Notes under the pieces: generated by a model
Told to the model about the DNA's origin: nothing
Seen by the model: only the letters and a program-made list of their open reading frames with translations
Databases searched by the model: none
Assembly: GCA_016191335.1 (NCBI GenBank)
Contig: JACPOW010000011.1
Span: 1 to 64,000, forward strand
Reading direction: 5' to 3'
DNA from: Elusimicrobiota bacterium
GTDB lineage: Bacteria > Elusimicrobiota > Elusimicrobia > UBA1565 > UBA9628
DNA: 64,000 nucleotides
Made by a program: the position numbers and the translations under genes
In this document: positions 21,501-26,727 of the stretch, piece after piece
Layout of the letters: each line of letters begins with the position of its first letter
Numbering within the stretch: position 1 is the stretch's first letter

Positions 21501-22290
21501 AAGCGGTGTGGGCCCGAGCGGCGCCTCGCTCGCGGTCTGGAAAGTGGACGCCGCCGGCGCGGTCCTGCTTTCCTCGACGTCGATCGCCAACATCAACGGA
21601 GACGTCTTCAACGGCGGCATCGCCGTCGATGCCGCGGGCAACGCTTGGGTCGCGGGCGGTGAAGCCACCGGCCCCGGCATGACCTTCCGCCACGGCCTGT
21701 GGAAGTTCGACGCGAGCGCGGCCCTCGTCGCGGTCACCTACTTCCAGCGCGCCGAAGGCGCGCTCAACGGCACGCTCGACGCCGGCTTGGCGACCGCCAT
21801 CGACTCCGCGGGCGATATCTGGTCGGCGGGCGTCAGTTCGAACCCCGTCACCGGCCGGCTCGATCTGGCGCTCTGGAAATACAACGCGTCCGGCTCACTC
21901 CTCTCGGGCTTCCCCGTCTATCGGCCCGCCGCCTTCCTCGACATCGAGAGCGAGGGCGGCGCCGAGGTCGACATGACCATCAGCCCCGCCGGCGCCGTCT
22001 GGATCGCCGCCTCCCAGGCCTACCCGCCCTTCCAGGCCGCCGACCTGGCGCCCCAAGTCCAGCGCGAACTCCGGCGCCCGCTCGCTCGCCGTCGACGGCG
22101 CCGGCACGACCTGGGTCGCGAGCGAGGGCCGCCCTCAGGTCTTCAGCGGCACCGCCACCCTCGCCGGCGCCGCCGGTCCCGGCTTCTTCGCCACGGCCGG
22201 TTTCTCGAATCTGTCCGGAACCCTTTCTTACCCCGCCGGATTCGTCTCTGGCTCCACGATCACCTTCGTCGCCTCCCGCGACGGCTTTGA
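6535..22290 (+). CDS. Giant modular secreted surface protein 1, 5' part, truncated by a frameshift
   Basis: From GTG 6535 (AGGA upstream) the frame encodes 5,251 residues, beginning with a signal peptide (VKRRAISVICLTVVACLAA). Modules in order, by nucleotide: unique N-terminal beta region (6.6-8.6 kb), one IPT/TIG domain (8.60-8.87 kb), an Ig-like domain, an array of OmpL47-type repeats (9.1-12.4 kb, pattern ..AVD...Y.GTF.L..EG.H...), then FN3, WD/NHL-like propeller and Ig-like modules (12.9-16.85 kb), a second OmpL47 array (16.85-19.2 kb), and a second copy of the propeller module (19.24 kb onward). After GAC at 22,042-22,044 homology to the other copies leaves this frame; the last 80 residues are an Arg-rich out-of-frame tail. 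It is probably an adhesin or surface-layer type protein; no catalytic site is visible. Confidence 0.85.
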   Translation: MKRRAISVICLTVVACLAAVASGRAATVFVRPGDNGNITFPLQNLSETSAITNTRLVVSGAPAHFAIAGGSILGPAEVPANTTLNFSAAYEIAADAPDGAFDVALALAAQDVDLSAYTRTVRFVISRADPNGELNVDASVVTINADGSASATLAIDLFDPSGISSAAMTVGGSEVPVALSVNRDVPGATARINPTFSLSGAGSSHDFTINVVDGAGNPPASNSTIISMNSSAGSLFDLQRLFGQTTFAPGSYVSELLPTQRPLDSFGSETIIIRGEIKDDMLSAGPTASQGNFWGGPQTSPVYLGEAQVDMRGGDTPSEASAAAFEMVSKEVYYKDPNRFLPRSEVTTAPFLLKKFFQVRISIINAHASYCQGDDCAATCPPPPSSPDCHIYEDGTYDLTIHGIGPSAINSNSRFVTVLKDRNIDIGSNVVEYMGPSAPNVRLTFPQVNHFGNAVAGYIASPSPEGFASIPENTALVIRNEADVTGPVDIRITYPAQPLTDSQWAGMTILRADPTSGAVGAIDSVVVSSESGSISGAFEFNGPGTFGTFQLVYPRVIYYTVDSTLLVRGLAEFSLSAAASDALVVHVPETDARVAQALTASNDAGKLLASNIFQAQTNSISLGEAGKAVFRYDASAVSAKSIAPGSLRVHSLNAQGSFVPFAQQTHDPAGQSISVAVSTPGIYVILGTPAATLAPASGVAGSAFAISGNGFGVFSGTSTRVRFGAGGPLAPVASWSSLAISAVAPDVAPGAYDVRVERQTGAVTATIAMATFTVLSPASSTGPVITLTPFDGQAVASSAPVITASLTSALGADVGTIRLSLDGVDVTSLAVVSASSATYHPSGLADGDHIVTALAVDVGGSTGTAVASFIVDTLAPASTLYINGSAVIGTSTSSLNTQSFSLAAVDRGAGVSDVMLFLDVLPESCDAELYDPDAPAGACANPFYEGPFTLSAGTHTIIYFAYDAADNDEIEHTVAVSVTDDGLPPRTTLTTGEPSASSGTMRYVSDATALGLTTVDDGATVGDATGGAFESFISVDGAPLTAYQGTFVLPEEGVHSVTFRSVDSVGNAEPVSTATIAVDLTAPITTLQYEGAGFTTQSENLIVSTSTLFSLSAGDPITGGAASGLDSTFFVIDRDPFAPDCAGVPVDTSAPSGTCANESYAGPFALSPGTHTIYYLSEDAVGNAEDLAFTLVTMSADALAPRTSLLVGASSSAIGGLFVSSTAVFGVAAQDDLSTADDNAGRIAATYLAVDTTNYALYPGTFTLTGEGVHTISYYSVDWNGQEEVLQTTTAVVDTSAPLTTVDIVGSSAAVAEAGLIISTDSLVSLTAADAGSGIAQTFYSVDGGTQQVYAAAFALAEGTHTVSFASFDLLGNEETARTSSITVQERPYDILPPRTHIAAIGPTFDAGTLYAAGGATFTLTAADDGLLAGDAAGKGVTGTFVAVDSLVYSPYEGEFTIPSEGTHTLTFYSIDAAGHVEGALSTSIAVDLTSPVSVLTTSGPTRSDNQGELIVSTTTRFNLSAQDTLSHGVAAGVNSILYAVDEATAAAYTAPFTLALGTHSIFYYARDNVDNAEGVHVASVSVRDDALPPRTTLLVGESSSTVGGLFANNTAVFGLSAADDLSVLGDGAGEIQATYLAVDSTSYSLYAGTFTLPSEGPHSISFYSVDWTGRAETILSTTAVIDRTSPVTSLGILGFSTQTVQGGLIVSTEALVSLSTADAASGVAETLFVIDDGEPQLYAGPFALAPGTHTVQYRSTDRVGNVEEIGSSFFTVQERPFDVLPPRTSASVGAPLFGIPGRLYATKASNISLTGVDDGLGYGDLAGKGVAQTLYGVDTTTLAAYGGPFTIASEGLHVVRYRSVDATGRFEAMRSTTVAVDFTPPVTTLAAIPSATDEQNALNVLENITPLTLTAQDADSNGAATGLDAILYAVDAGTEAAYAGPFTLAAGPHTLYYRARDRIGNLETVHAVAVISNDVSASADPNPPTAAIVSLVEGSTLTTLSSITGTAADNLVLKEIQLAAQDLETGDWWNGATSNWTASTGPVYGASSIPDLQDVATWSVNVGPDAVGEGFGAFSGFLISSHSYRVYARASDYAGRVSDPPSEASFVWRGATNTFMASGGVLDLVASATGYHTIQANWTAPGESGYTGQAAAYDLRVATFRGKLWQLHAQGFGFNLTKHEDNFQQRQSLNDSLPWGSTSRALGFDADGGAYAFFTIGGAQQQNKPRAVLYNAGPDGVFVSSRPFFYIGGQQSALNQAPGLNLAASVDADGKIWVAGDAAAPGQNAGLWRIDESGLALAGLSPGATASAVLSHAEGRVWMAGTDGELVFWRHDVQSGGMTRYNWTNTLGGTGSAGKAMLETAAGDVWIAGWANGPSAKVAALWRWSAGAIELVATSTGAFGEEAEGLDLDDAGRFWLSGRSLIDGSGTPSLALWTYQTPNGGTTLAEVDRRLDVPPAVDFNAGNALAVAQGKTWALAGPSPYGVRSRSLQLGELTGTAYFADGFTGGNLAFFVSEDAGFDRNVSLFALQPAPPYGTTASYSLTGLAAPATYYLAVVYDLSGTVAAGGDGPGPEDPAGFSYSPSFTPSGGVAVVPAVTLTPDEQAPVLTMLSPVEGSTTTASLLTISGIASDDHIANDLQVGVERLSDGSWWDSQTLAFMASAEPRMDIGTLRTGRADAVSWSVDMLGLRAAIVPGGSYRIHAQVSDLAGHAVSASASVVIISTEIPVISTRTNSQVMSRDAAGNFWVVTQDFPENGPIEFTLRKYDATGFALSSTTLPGATEEGSFGVAFDPSGNAWVGGSGVGPSGTSLAIWKVDAAGEVLLSSASIVSAAGDVFNGGIAVDASGNAWVAGGEATGPNMTFRHGLWKFDTNAALVSVAYFQRAEGALNGTLDAGLATAIDPAGDIWSAGVSSNPVTGRLDLALWKHNASGSLVPGFPVYRPAAFLDIESEGGAEVDMTISPAGAVWIAASQAYPPFQAADANYPIAQGRDIDLDSAGNPFVMGALHPSPNSSLHALWKYSASGVLAAGYPKSSANSGARSLAVDGAGTPWVASEGRPQVFSGTATLAGAAGPGFFATAGFSNLSGTLTYPAGFVAGSTVSLVASRDGFDSDPAFFQLVAPGGPSLPYSVSLLAPATYQILAFVGEDPDNLAPGTPVGVYAHYAQVAVTTSAPVSGVDFAFYIDTTPPVSAFSFVAGSTLTALATIQGTATDDTALIGPMRLAAQDLDNGLWWDASKQDWVVSTGPIYKLISADGTGPLDARRWTVDTRAGSPLSADYSFGGFSDFLPFGHSFALHEKQIDIAGNEQLVPAISSFVWRGANGAFGPPDAVGDLSVFNIHFTSASLNWTAPGEHQNIGQALAYDVRYTTAANFNFSTEFSSYSAAVGLPEPPPAYQNSSFTLTGLLPGKPYHLALKTVNHEGGVSGLSNVRNFSTLTPHVPPRTNLVAGSPSFSTATLYVTDASTIGLVAVDDLLDVGDAIGEGVSATYLALDTTTFSAYAGGAFMLSTEGLHVAYYYSVDIATNVESVSTRTIGVDLTFPVSALEVQGSSITDAQANLIFSTAAAFSMSAQDPVSQGVASGIDAILFTIDDGPDQAYEAPFQLTPGTHTIRFSALDRVAHQEAVHTATFTIQNEPFDILPPRTSLVAGPPSHATTTFYVTNLSSLGFATADDGLIVGDGAGQGAARTYVSVDTAPFTLFSATFSLVVEGTHTLSFYSEDLLGRVEAVSSSTVAVDLTLPVSLLEVAGSSVADATGRLFYSTDTVLSLSASDTESNGVASGIGAILYAVDGASESVYATPFTLSAGTHTIAYRAEDRVANAEAVRIATFTVQEQPFDVLPPRMQLIAGVPSFTSTTVYVTEATPLALEAVDDAVSVGDEAGRGVARSFVAVGTSAFTVYAGTFSLPGEGEHALSYYAEDLLGRIGEVASTTVAIDRTAPASFLELAGSSVTDAQGRLIVSTAATLTLTAEDPISGGVASGIGEILYAVDAATPAAYGAPFTLSPGTHTLYYGAVDNVANAETVRVATFTVQEEPFDVLPPRTTLAAGFPSFSSATLFTAAATELAFNAADDGLVAGDGAGKGVARTFASVDAAPYALYAGTFSVSGEGLHELSFYSEDILGHAEAPSARTVGLDLTAPVSRLEVLGSSVTDTQGRILISTETPIALAASDAPSGGAASGAADMFYAVDDGTEAAYGAPFTLAAGTHTLYYRAQDRVANFENLRSASFLAVAQDSTTAPSRVLSLSASSTGYYAMRVTWTAPGEIGDFGQALAYELRVATFPINTANFASATQLATDPPQAFGAPETAAFNAAEPGRFYYFALKTINHSGQVSPLSNVALTYSGNFFTALDPDGRLWQLETNQNNFNLTRRLSATDQSGHINDYLPWESTSRALGFDADGGAYAFLTIGGAQQQDKPRAVLYEASPSGVFLSSRPFFYIGGQQSALNQAPGLNLTASVDVDGKIWIAGDAGAPGQTAGLWKIDETGLSVAGLSPAATAQAVLALGGGPVWMAGTDGELVFWRHDPASGAMTRYNWTNTLGGAGSGGRAMVETVSGSVWIGGWANGAGGRKAALWRWTNGVIELVATSTGAYSDEALGLDLDASGRFWLSGRAQVDGAGSVGHAFWTYASDGGGSELALAGLDAGAPARLDFGVGNALSLARGQAWGLAGPAPFGTRSRTLGFGELTGAVSYAPGFTGGKVAFFTSPTVDFDSEVSLFALIDAPASGTSFDYTLLDLPAPATYYVAAIYDLSGVLTAGGEEPGPGDPLGTALTAAFLPFGGTAAVAPIEMTPDVTAPTLALLSPVEGSTTTASLFAISGTAADEHLVTDLQIGLQSLPDGLWWDPQTFTFVASGQPLLTTRAARAGPANDFAWSVDMLSLRQAIVAGKSYRIHAQVSDLAGHIVSASASAVIISTEIPVISTRTNSQVMSRDAAGNFWIVTQDFPENGPIEFTLRKYDATGFALSSTTLPGATEEGSFGVAFDPSGNAWVGGSGVGPSGASLAVWKVDAAGAVLLSSTSIANINGDVFNGGIAVDAAGNAWVAGGEATGPGMTFRHGLWKFDASAALVAVTYFQRAEGALNGTLDAGLATAIDSAGDIWSAGVSSNPVTGRLDLALWKYNASGSLLSGFPVYRPAAFLDIESEGGAEVDMTISPAGAVWIAASQAYPPFQAADLAPQVQRELRRPLARRRRRRHDLGRERGPPSGLQRHRHPRRRRRSRLLRHGRFLESVRNPFLPRRIRLWLHDHLRRLPRRL
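8600..8870 (+). other. Single TIG/IPT domain inside giant protein 1
   Basis: The encoded segment ATLAPASGVAGSAFAISG ... FGVFSGTSTRVRFG shows the TIG signature (P.SG..G...I.G.GFG......V.FG) and is the counterpart of the domain at about 30.5 kb in giant protein 2. It marks the end of the unique N-terminal region that both giants share. Confidence 0.7.
12900..16850 (+). repeat. Propeller-FN3 supermodule, copy 1
   Basis: This stretch encodes FN3 start, a propeller (SRALGFDADGGAY ... GELVFWRHD), an Ig-like domain, a second propeller (GNFWVVTQDF ... ASQAYPPFQAAD), a carboxypeptidase-regulatory-like domain, another Ig-like domain and a complete FN3 (SLNWTAPGEHQN). Long blocks are nearly identical at the DNA level to copies at 19.24-23.27 kb and 33.38-37.61 kb. 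In this copy the first FN3 is missing its second half, so LRVATF joins directly to GKLWQL in frame. Confidence 0.85.
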
Positions 22291-23270
22291 CAGCGACCCC
22301 TCCTTCTTCCAGTTCATTGCTCCCGGAGGACCCAGCCTGGCGTACTCAGTCAGACTGCTGGCACCCGCCACCTATCAATTCCTTGCCTTCGTCGGCGAGG
22401 ATCCCGACAACCTCGCTCCCGGTACCCCCGTCGGCGTCTACAACCATTATGCCGAGGTGACGGTCACGACTTACGCTCCCGTCTCCGGCGTCGACTTCGC
22501 CTTCTACATCGACACCACTCCGCCCGTCTCGGCGTTCAGCTTCGTCTCCGGCTCGACGTTGACCGCGCTCGCCACCATCCAGGGCACCGCCTCCGACGAC
22601 ACCGCCACCATCGGCCCCCTGCTCATGGCCGCCCAAGACCTCGACACCGGCCTCTGGTGGAACGCCTCCGGTCAGGACTGGGTCGTCAGTACCGGCCCCA
22701 TCTACAAACTCATCAGCTCCGACGGCCTGCCCGGCCCCCTTAACAATCACCAGTGGTTCGTCCAGGCTCGGGCCGGCTCTTCTCTCGTCAACGATAATTC
22801 CTTCGGCGGCTTCAGCGACTTCCTGCCCTACGGGCACTCCTTCGCGTTCCATGAGAAGCAGATCGACATCGCGGGCAACGAGCAACTCGTCCCCGCGATC
22901 AGCTCCTTCGTCTGGCGCGGTGCCAACGGTGCCTTCGGACCGCCCAACGCCGTCGGAGACCTCTCCGTCTTCAACGTCAGCTTCACCTCCGTCTCGCTCA
23001 ACTGGACCGCGCCAGGCGAGCACCAGAACATCGGCCAGGCGTTGGCCTACGATGTGCGCTACACCACCGCGGCGAACGTTGACTTCTACACCGCGTTCAG
23101 TTCTTATGCCGCCGCCGTCGGCCTGCCGGAGCCGCCTCCGGCGTATCAAAACTCGTCCTTCACCCTCACCGGACTTCAGCCCGGCAAGCGCTACCGCCTC
23201 GCGCTCAAGACCGTCAACCATGAGGGGGGCGTCAGCGCCCTTTCCAACGTCAGGCAATTCGATACGCTTG
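19240..23270 (+). repeat. Propeller-FN3 supermodule, copy 2
   Basis: This has the same module order as copy 1, with a complete first FN3 (WTAPGEIGDFGQALAYELRVATF ... HSGQVSPLSNV, abbreviated). It contains the net 140-nt out-of-frame deletion at about 22,045 that splits the gene. Confidence 0.85.
22042..22056 (+). other. Out-of-frame deletion junction splitting giant gene 1
   Basis: In copy 1, 147 nt separate the GAC codon ending at 15,477 from the CCC codon starting at 15,625. Here only 7 nt (CTGGCGC, 22,045-22,051) separate GAC 22,042-22,044 from CCC 22,052-22,054. The net loss of 140 nt shifts the frame. Downstream of 22,052 protein homology resumes in the frame of the next open frame and continues without a stop to 26,203. 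Confidence 0.85.
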
Positions 23271-26203
23271 CGTCCTTCTTGCCGCCGCGCACGGACCTTG
23301 TCGCGGGACCGCCGAGCTACTCGACCAGCACGCTTTTCGTCACTAACGCGAGCACGCTCGGCCTCGTCGCAGTCGACGATCTCGTAAGCGTCGGCGACGG
23401 GGTCGGCGAGGGCGTAGCGGAGACCTACTTCGCCGTGGACGGCGGAACCTTCTCGATCTATACCGGGACCTTCAGCCTCGTTGACGAGGGCGAACACTTG
23501 GTCGCCTTCTTCAGCTCCGACACGCGAGGCAACGTCGAGTCCACGAGAACGGCGACGGTCGCCGTCGACTTGACGGCGCCGATCGCTTCGCTCGCGGTAG
23601 CCGGCTCCACGACGGACGCTCAAGGCGCCTGGATCATCACCTCCACCGCGACGATCACCCTCTCGGCCGACGACGCCCCGAGCGCAGGCGTCGCCTCGGG
23701 CGTGCGCTCGATTTTATACGTGATCGACGCCGATCCGTTCTCACCGCCGTGCGAGAGCGTCCCGCTCAGCACGAGCGCCCCGAACGGCACGTGCGCCAAT
23801 AAGCTGTACGCCGGGGCGTTCACCCTCTCGGCGGGGACGCACACGGTCTACTTCCGAGCCGAGGACAATGTCGCCAACCTTGGCGAGTTGCACTCCAGCT
23901 CCTTCACGGTCTCCGCGCCACCCGACGCCCTGCCGCCGCGCACGACCTTAATCGTCGGCGCGCCCCAGCTCAGCACTTCAACCGTGTATATCTCAAGCGT
24001 CACACCGCTGAGCCTAACGGCCTCGGATGACCATGTGGCTGCGGACGACGGCCTCGGCTCCGTCTCGCAGACCTTTATCGCCATCGACTCCGCGTCCTTC
24101 TCGGCCTACGCCGGCACGTTCACCGTGGTCGAGCAGGGAACGCACACGATCCAGTTCTACAGCATGGACGCCGCCGGCAATACGGAAGCCGTGCATGTCT
24201 CGACGCTCACCGTCGACATCGCGCCGCCCGTCACGACCCTCCAAGTGGGGGGCCTGACAGCCTCGGCGACGAGCCTCGTGCTGATCTCGACGGACTCAAT
24301 CGGCATGTCGGCCATGGATGCCGACGCCGGGGTCGGGGAAACGAGATACGCGCTCGACGGCGGCGGGCCGAACGTCTACGCCTCGACTTTCAGCTTGGCC
24401 GTCGGGACTTACACGCTCGCGTATCAAAGCGTCGATTACCTTGGCAACACCGAAGTGCCCACGTCCGTTTTCCTGGCAGTCCTTGCCGTCGATACCGCCT
24501 CGCCGACGATTACGCTGACGCCCGCCGACCTCAGCACGGTAACGACCGCCTCGCCGCTGATCGTAGCGGTTTACTCGGATTCCGGCCGCGGCGTGAACCC
24601 GGCGTCGGTGCGGCTGATCCTCGACGGCATCGACGTGACGACCTCGGCCGCCGTGACCCTGTCCTCGGCGGCGATTACGCCGAATCTGTCGCAGGGTACG
24701 CACACGGTGACGGTCGAGGTGGCCGACTTGGCGGGCAACCCCGCCTTCGCATCTTCCACCTTCACCGTCGACAGCTTGCCGCCCGTGACGACGCTTGAAA
24801 TCGGCACGCCGCAGTTCGTCTCGTCGGCAACCTTCGTTACGACGGCGACGCCGTTCGGCTTCACCGCGACCAAGCCCGGGGAGACTTTCTACGCGGTTGA
24901 CGGGGGGACTTTCGCGGTCTACACTGGGACGTTCGCGCTCACCTCGGACGGCGTTCATACGCTCCAATTCTTCAGCCTCGATTCGTTCGGCCATCAGGAA
25001 TCGGCCCGGACGGCAGGTGCAACCGTGGATTCGTCGGCCCCAGTGACCCAGATCTCCATCGGCGGAACCCCCTACTCCTCCACCGCGACGGCGTTCGCGA
25101 CCGTCGGCGCGAGCTTCACTTTGGCCGCGCTCGACTATCCTGCCGGTGCGGGCCTCGCCTCGGGCGTGGGGGGGATCCGATTCCTGCTGGACGCGGCGCC
25201 CGACTCCTGCCCTCAGGGTATATTCGGTGTGCCCAACGGCGCGTCTCCCGCGGGAACGTGCGATAACGCGGTCTACTCAGGAGAATTCACCGTTTCCGTC
25301 GGCTCGCACTCCATTTACTTCGCTTCCGTCGACAACCTGGGGAACCGGGAGCAAGTGCAATTCATCACCGTCCACGTCTCTTCGTTCGGCGCGCCGCAGG
25401 CGCTCGCGAACCTCGATCAGGCCAAACGGTTCCAGGAATGGGTCAACGCGCGCCAGGCGCTGCTGGGCCTCAACTCCGATTCGCTGACCGCCTTGAGGGC
25501 TTATGTCGCCGATTCCGCGAAAGATGGACGAAAGCGATTCATCGCGCTCGAAGCCGTCGTGAACATCCTGCCGCCCGCCGACGGGGCGACCGAACTGATC
25601 AACGGCTTCCAGGACTCAGATCCGTTCTTCAGGTCTCCCGTCGCCATGAAAATGGGGCAGATCGGCCACGTTTCCTTCCAGCCGGTCCTGCTGGCCTCGC
25701 TGAACAACTCTCAGGAAGACGGGATGGTGCAGGTATCGGCGGCGGCCGGCTTGGCTATGATGGGCGATGCCACGGGCAAGCCCCGTGCACTTCAAGCGGT
25801 GACAACCGCGGAGCCCTGGTCAGAATTCGGGATGGTGGCGCTCGCATCACTCAACGCCACAGACACGCTGTCATCCCTGCAGTCCATCATGCAGTCGAGC
25901 GCGAATAATCACATCAGGAATAAATGCCGGCTCGCCATTTTGAGAATCAACTTGGTCGGCAAGACTCAGACCGAGCAGCTCCCTATTTTGCAGCAAGCTT
26001 TGCAGGAAAGCGGTTTTTCTGACGTTCACGCTTGGGCGGCGATGCGTCTTGAGACGTTTGGGAACAGTGGAGCCGGACAGGCGCTCGCTGCTGTCGTGAA
26101 TAGTTCCGCACCCGGACGTGAGGAAGCGTCGCGCTGGCTATCGGCCGGCATCGGAGACGGCTACTGGTCGCAGAATGACATCGCGCAATGGTTGAACAAT
26201 TGA
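22457..26203 (+). CDS. Giant modular surface protein 1, 3' part
   Basis: This frame is the continuation of giant gene 1: module homology is uninterrupted from 22,052 (PKSSANSGARSLAVDG), and the GTG at 22,457 is merely the first usable start. It encodes the end of supermodule copy 2 (Ig-like, FN3 SLNWTAPGEHQN), an OmpL47 array (23.3-24.5 kb), Ig-like and further OmpL47 repeats (24.5-25.4 kb), and an all-helical C-terminal part of about 270 residues with HEAT-like repeats (RFIALEAVVNILPP, ALAAVVNSS). There is no signal peptide, so on its own it could not be exported. If the cell really carries the deletion, this is a dead 3' fragment; if the deletion is an assembly error, the intact protein would be near 6,600 residues. 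Confidence 0.75.
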   Translation: MTVTTYAPVSGVDFAFYIDTTPPVSAFSFVSGSTLTALATIQGTASDDTATIGPLLMAAQDLDTGLWWNASGQDWVVSTGPIYKLISSDGLPGPLNNHQWFVQARAGSSLVNDNSFGGFSDFLPYGHSFAFHEKQIDIAGNEQLVPAISSFVWRGANGAFGPPNAVGDLSVFNVSFTSVSLNWTAPGEHQNIGQALAYDVRYTTAANVDFYTAFSSYAAAVGLPEPPPAYQNSSFTLTGLQPGKRYRLALKTVNHEGGVSALSNVRQFDTLASFLPPRTDLVAGPPSYSTSTLFVTNASTLGLVAVDDLVSVGDGVGEGVAETYFAVDGGTFSIYTGTFSLVDEGEHLVAFFSSDTRGNVESTRTATVAVDLTAPIASLAVAGSTTDAQGAWIITSTATITLSADDAPSAGVASGVRSILYVIDADPFSPPCESVPLSTSAPNGTCANKLYAGAFTLSAGTHTVYFRAEDNVANLGELHSSSFTVSAPPDALPPRTTLIVGAPQLSTSTVYISSVTPLSLTASDDHVAADDGLGSVSQTFIAIDSASFSAYAGTFTVVEQGTHTIQFYSMDAAGNTEAVHVSTLTVDIAPPVTTLQVGGLTASATSLVLISTDSIGMSAMDADAGVGETRYALDGGGPNVYASTFSLAVGTYTLAYQSVDYLGNTEVPTSVFLAVLAVDTASPTITLTPADLSTVTTASPLIVAVYSDSGRGVNPASVRLILDGIDVTTSAAVTLSSAAITPNLSQGTHTVTVEVADLAGNPAFASSTFTVDSLPPVTTLEIGTPQFVSSATFVTTATPFGFTATKPGETFYAVDGGTFAVYTGTFALTSDGVHTLQFFSLDSFGHQESARTAGATVDSSAPVTQISIGGTPYSSTATAFATVGASFTLAALDYPAGAGLASGVGGIRFLLDAAPDSCPQGIFGVPNGASPAGTCDNAVYSGEFTVSVGSHSIYFASVDNLGNREQVQFITVHVSSFGAPQALANLDQAKRFQEWVNARQALLGLNSDSLTALRAYVADSAKDGRKRFIALEAVVNILPPADGATELINGFQDSDPFFRSPVAMKMGQIGHVSFQPVLLASLNNSQEDGMVQVSAAAGLAMMGDATGKPRALQAVTTAEPWSEFGMVALASLNATDTLSSLQSIMQSSANNHIRNKCRLAILRINLVGKTQTEQLPILQQALQESGFSDVHAWAAMRLETFGNSGAGQALAAVVNSSAPGREEASRWLSAGIGDGYWSQNDIAQWLNN

Positions 26204-26727
26204 AAACCATTATTGAACAGATAAAGGACTGGTTCCTGACAGCACCGCTAGGGCAGGCGGTATTATTGGCATTCATACAGGCCTATGGATGGTTCTGGAT
26301 TCACGTTCTCTTCGTCAATATGGGAACGTACGGACCAAACGCAAGTGCTGACGGGGGCCTAGGCACAATCGTTATGGGTTGGTTCTGGGCATTGATTTGG
26401 GGGTGGGTGGTCTGCTGGCCACTATCTCGTCGCATTATCGGCACTCCAAGTCTCAGTTCCTATATCTTTGCAGACTGCTTAGCCCCACCTGCTCTCCTCC
26501 CGTTGATGATTCTAATTGGGGCACTCGGGCCTGCCGGCATCGGCAATGTCTTTAAAGCCACATTCACTGTTTTGGGACTGGGTGTTCTTCCCGAGGGCAG
26601 ACTGGGCTTCGCCTCGATACATGCTCAGAGTTTTCTGGAAATTTTGTTTGCGAGTCTCATTGGCTTCTATTTGACTGCCAAACGACGAGTAGCGGCAGTT
26701 AGTGCTGTGAGTGGAAACCATGATTGA
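26188..26727 (+). CDS. Small polytopic membrane protein, paralogue of the N-terminus of giant protein 2
   Basis: The 179-residue protein has about four hydrophobic segments (LGQAVLLAFIQAYGWFWIHVLF, abbreviated; VMGWFWALIWGWVVCW; PLMILIGALG; ILFASLIGFYLTA). It overlaps the end of the preceding gene by 16 nt and the start of the next by 8 nt, so it is in the same transcript. The same fold and motifs (KAPLGQAVLLAF, WGWVVCWP.SRRIIGT, FGPAG...FKATFT) form residues 1-160 of the next gene, so the two are tandem duplicates. I do not recognise the family. The segment is AT-richer than the surrounding adhesin genes. Confidence 0.8.
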   Translation: MVEQLKTIIEQIKDWFLTAPLGQAVLLAFIQAYGWFWIHVLFVNMGTYGPNASADGGLGTIVMGWFWALIWGWVVCWPLSRRIIGTPSLSSYIFADCLAPPALLPLMILIGALGPAGIGNVFKATFTVLGLGVLPEGRLGFASIHAQSFLEILFASLIGFYLTAKRRVAAVSAVSGNHD

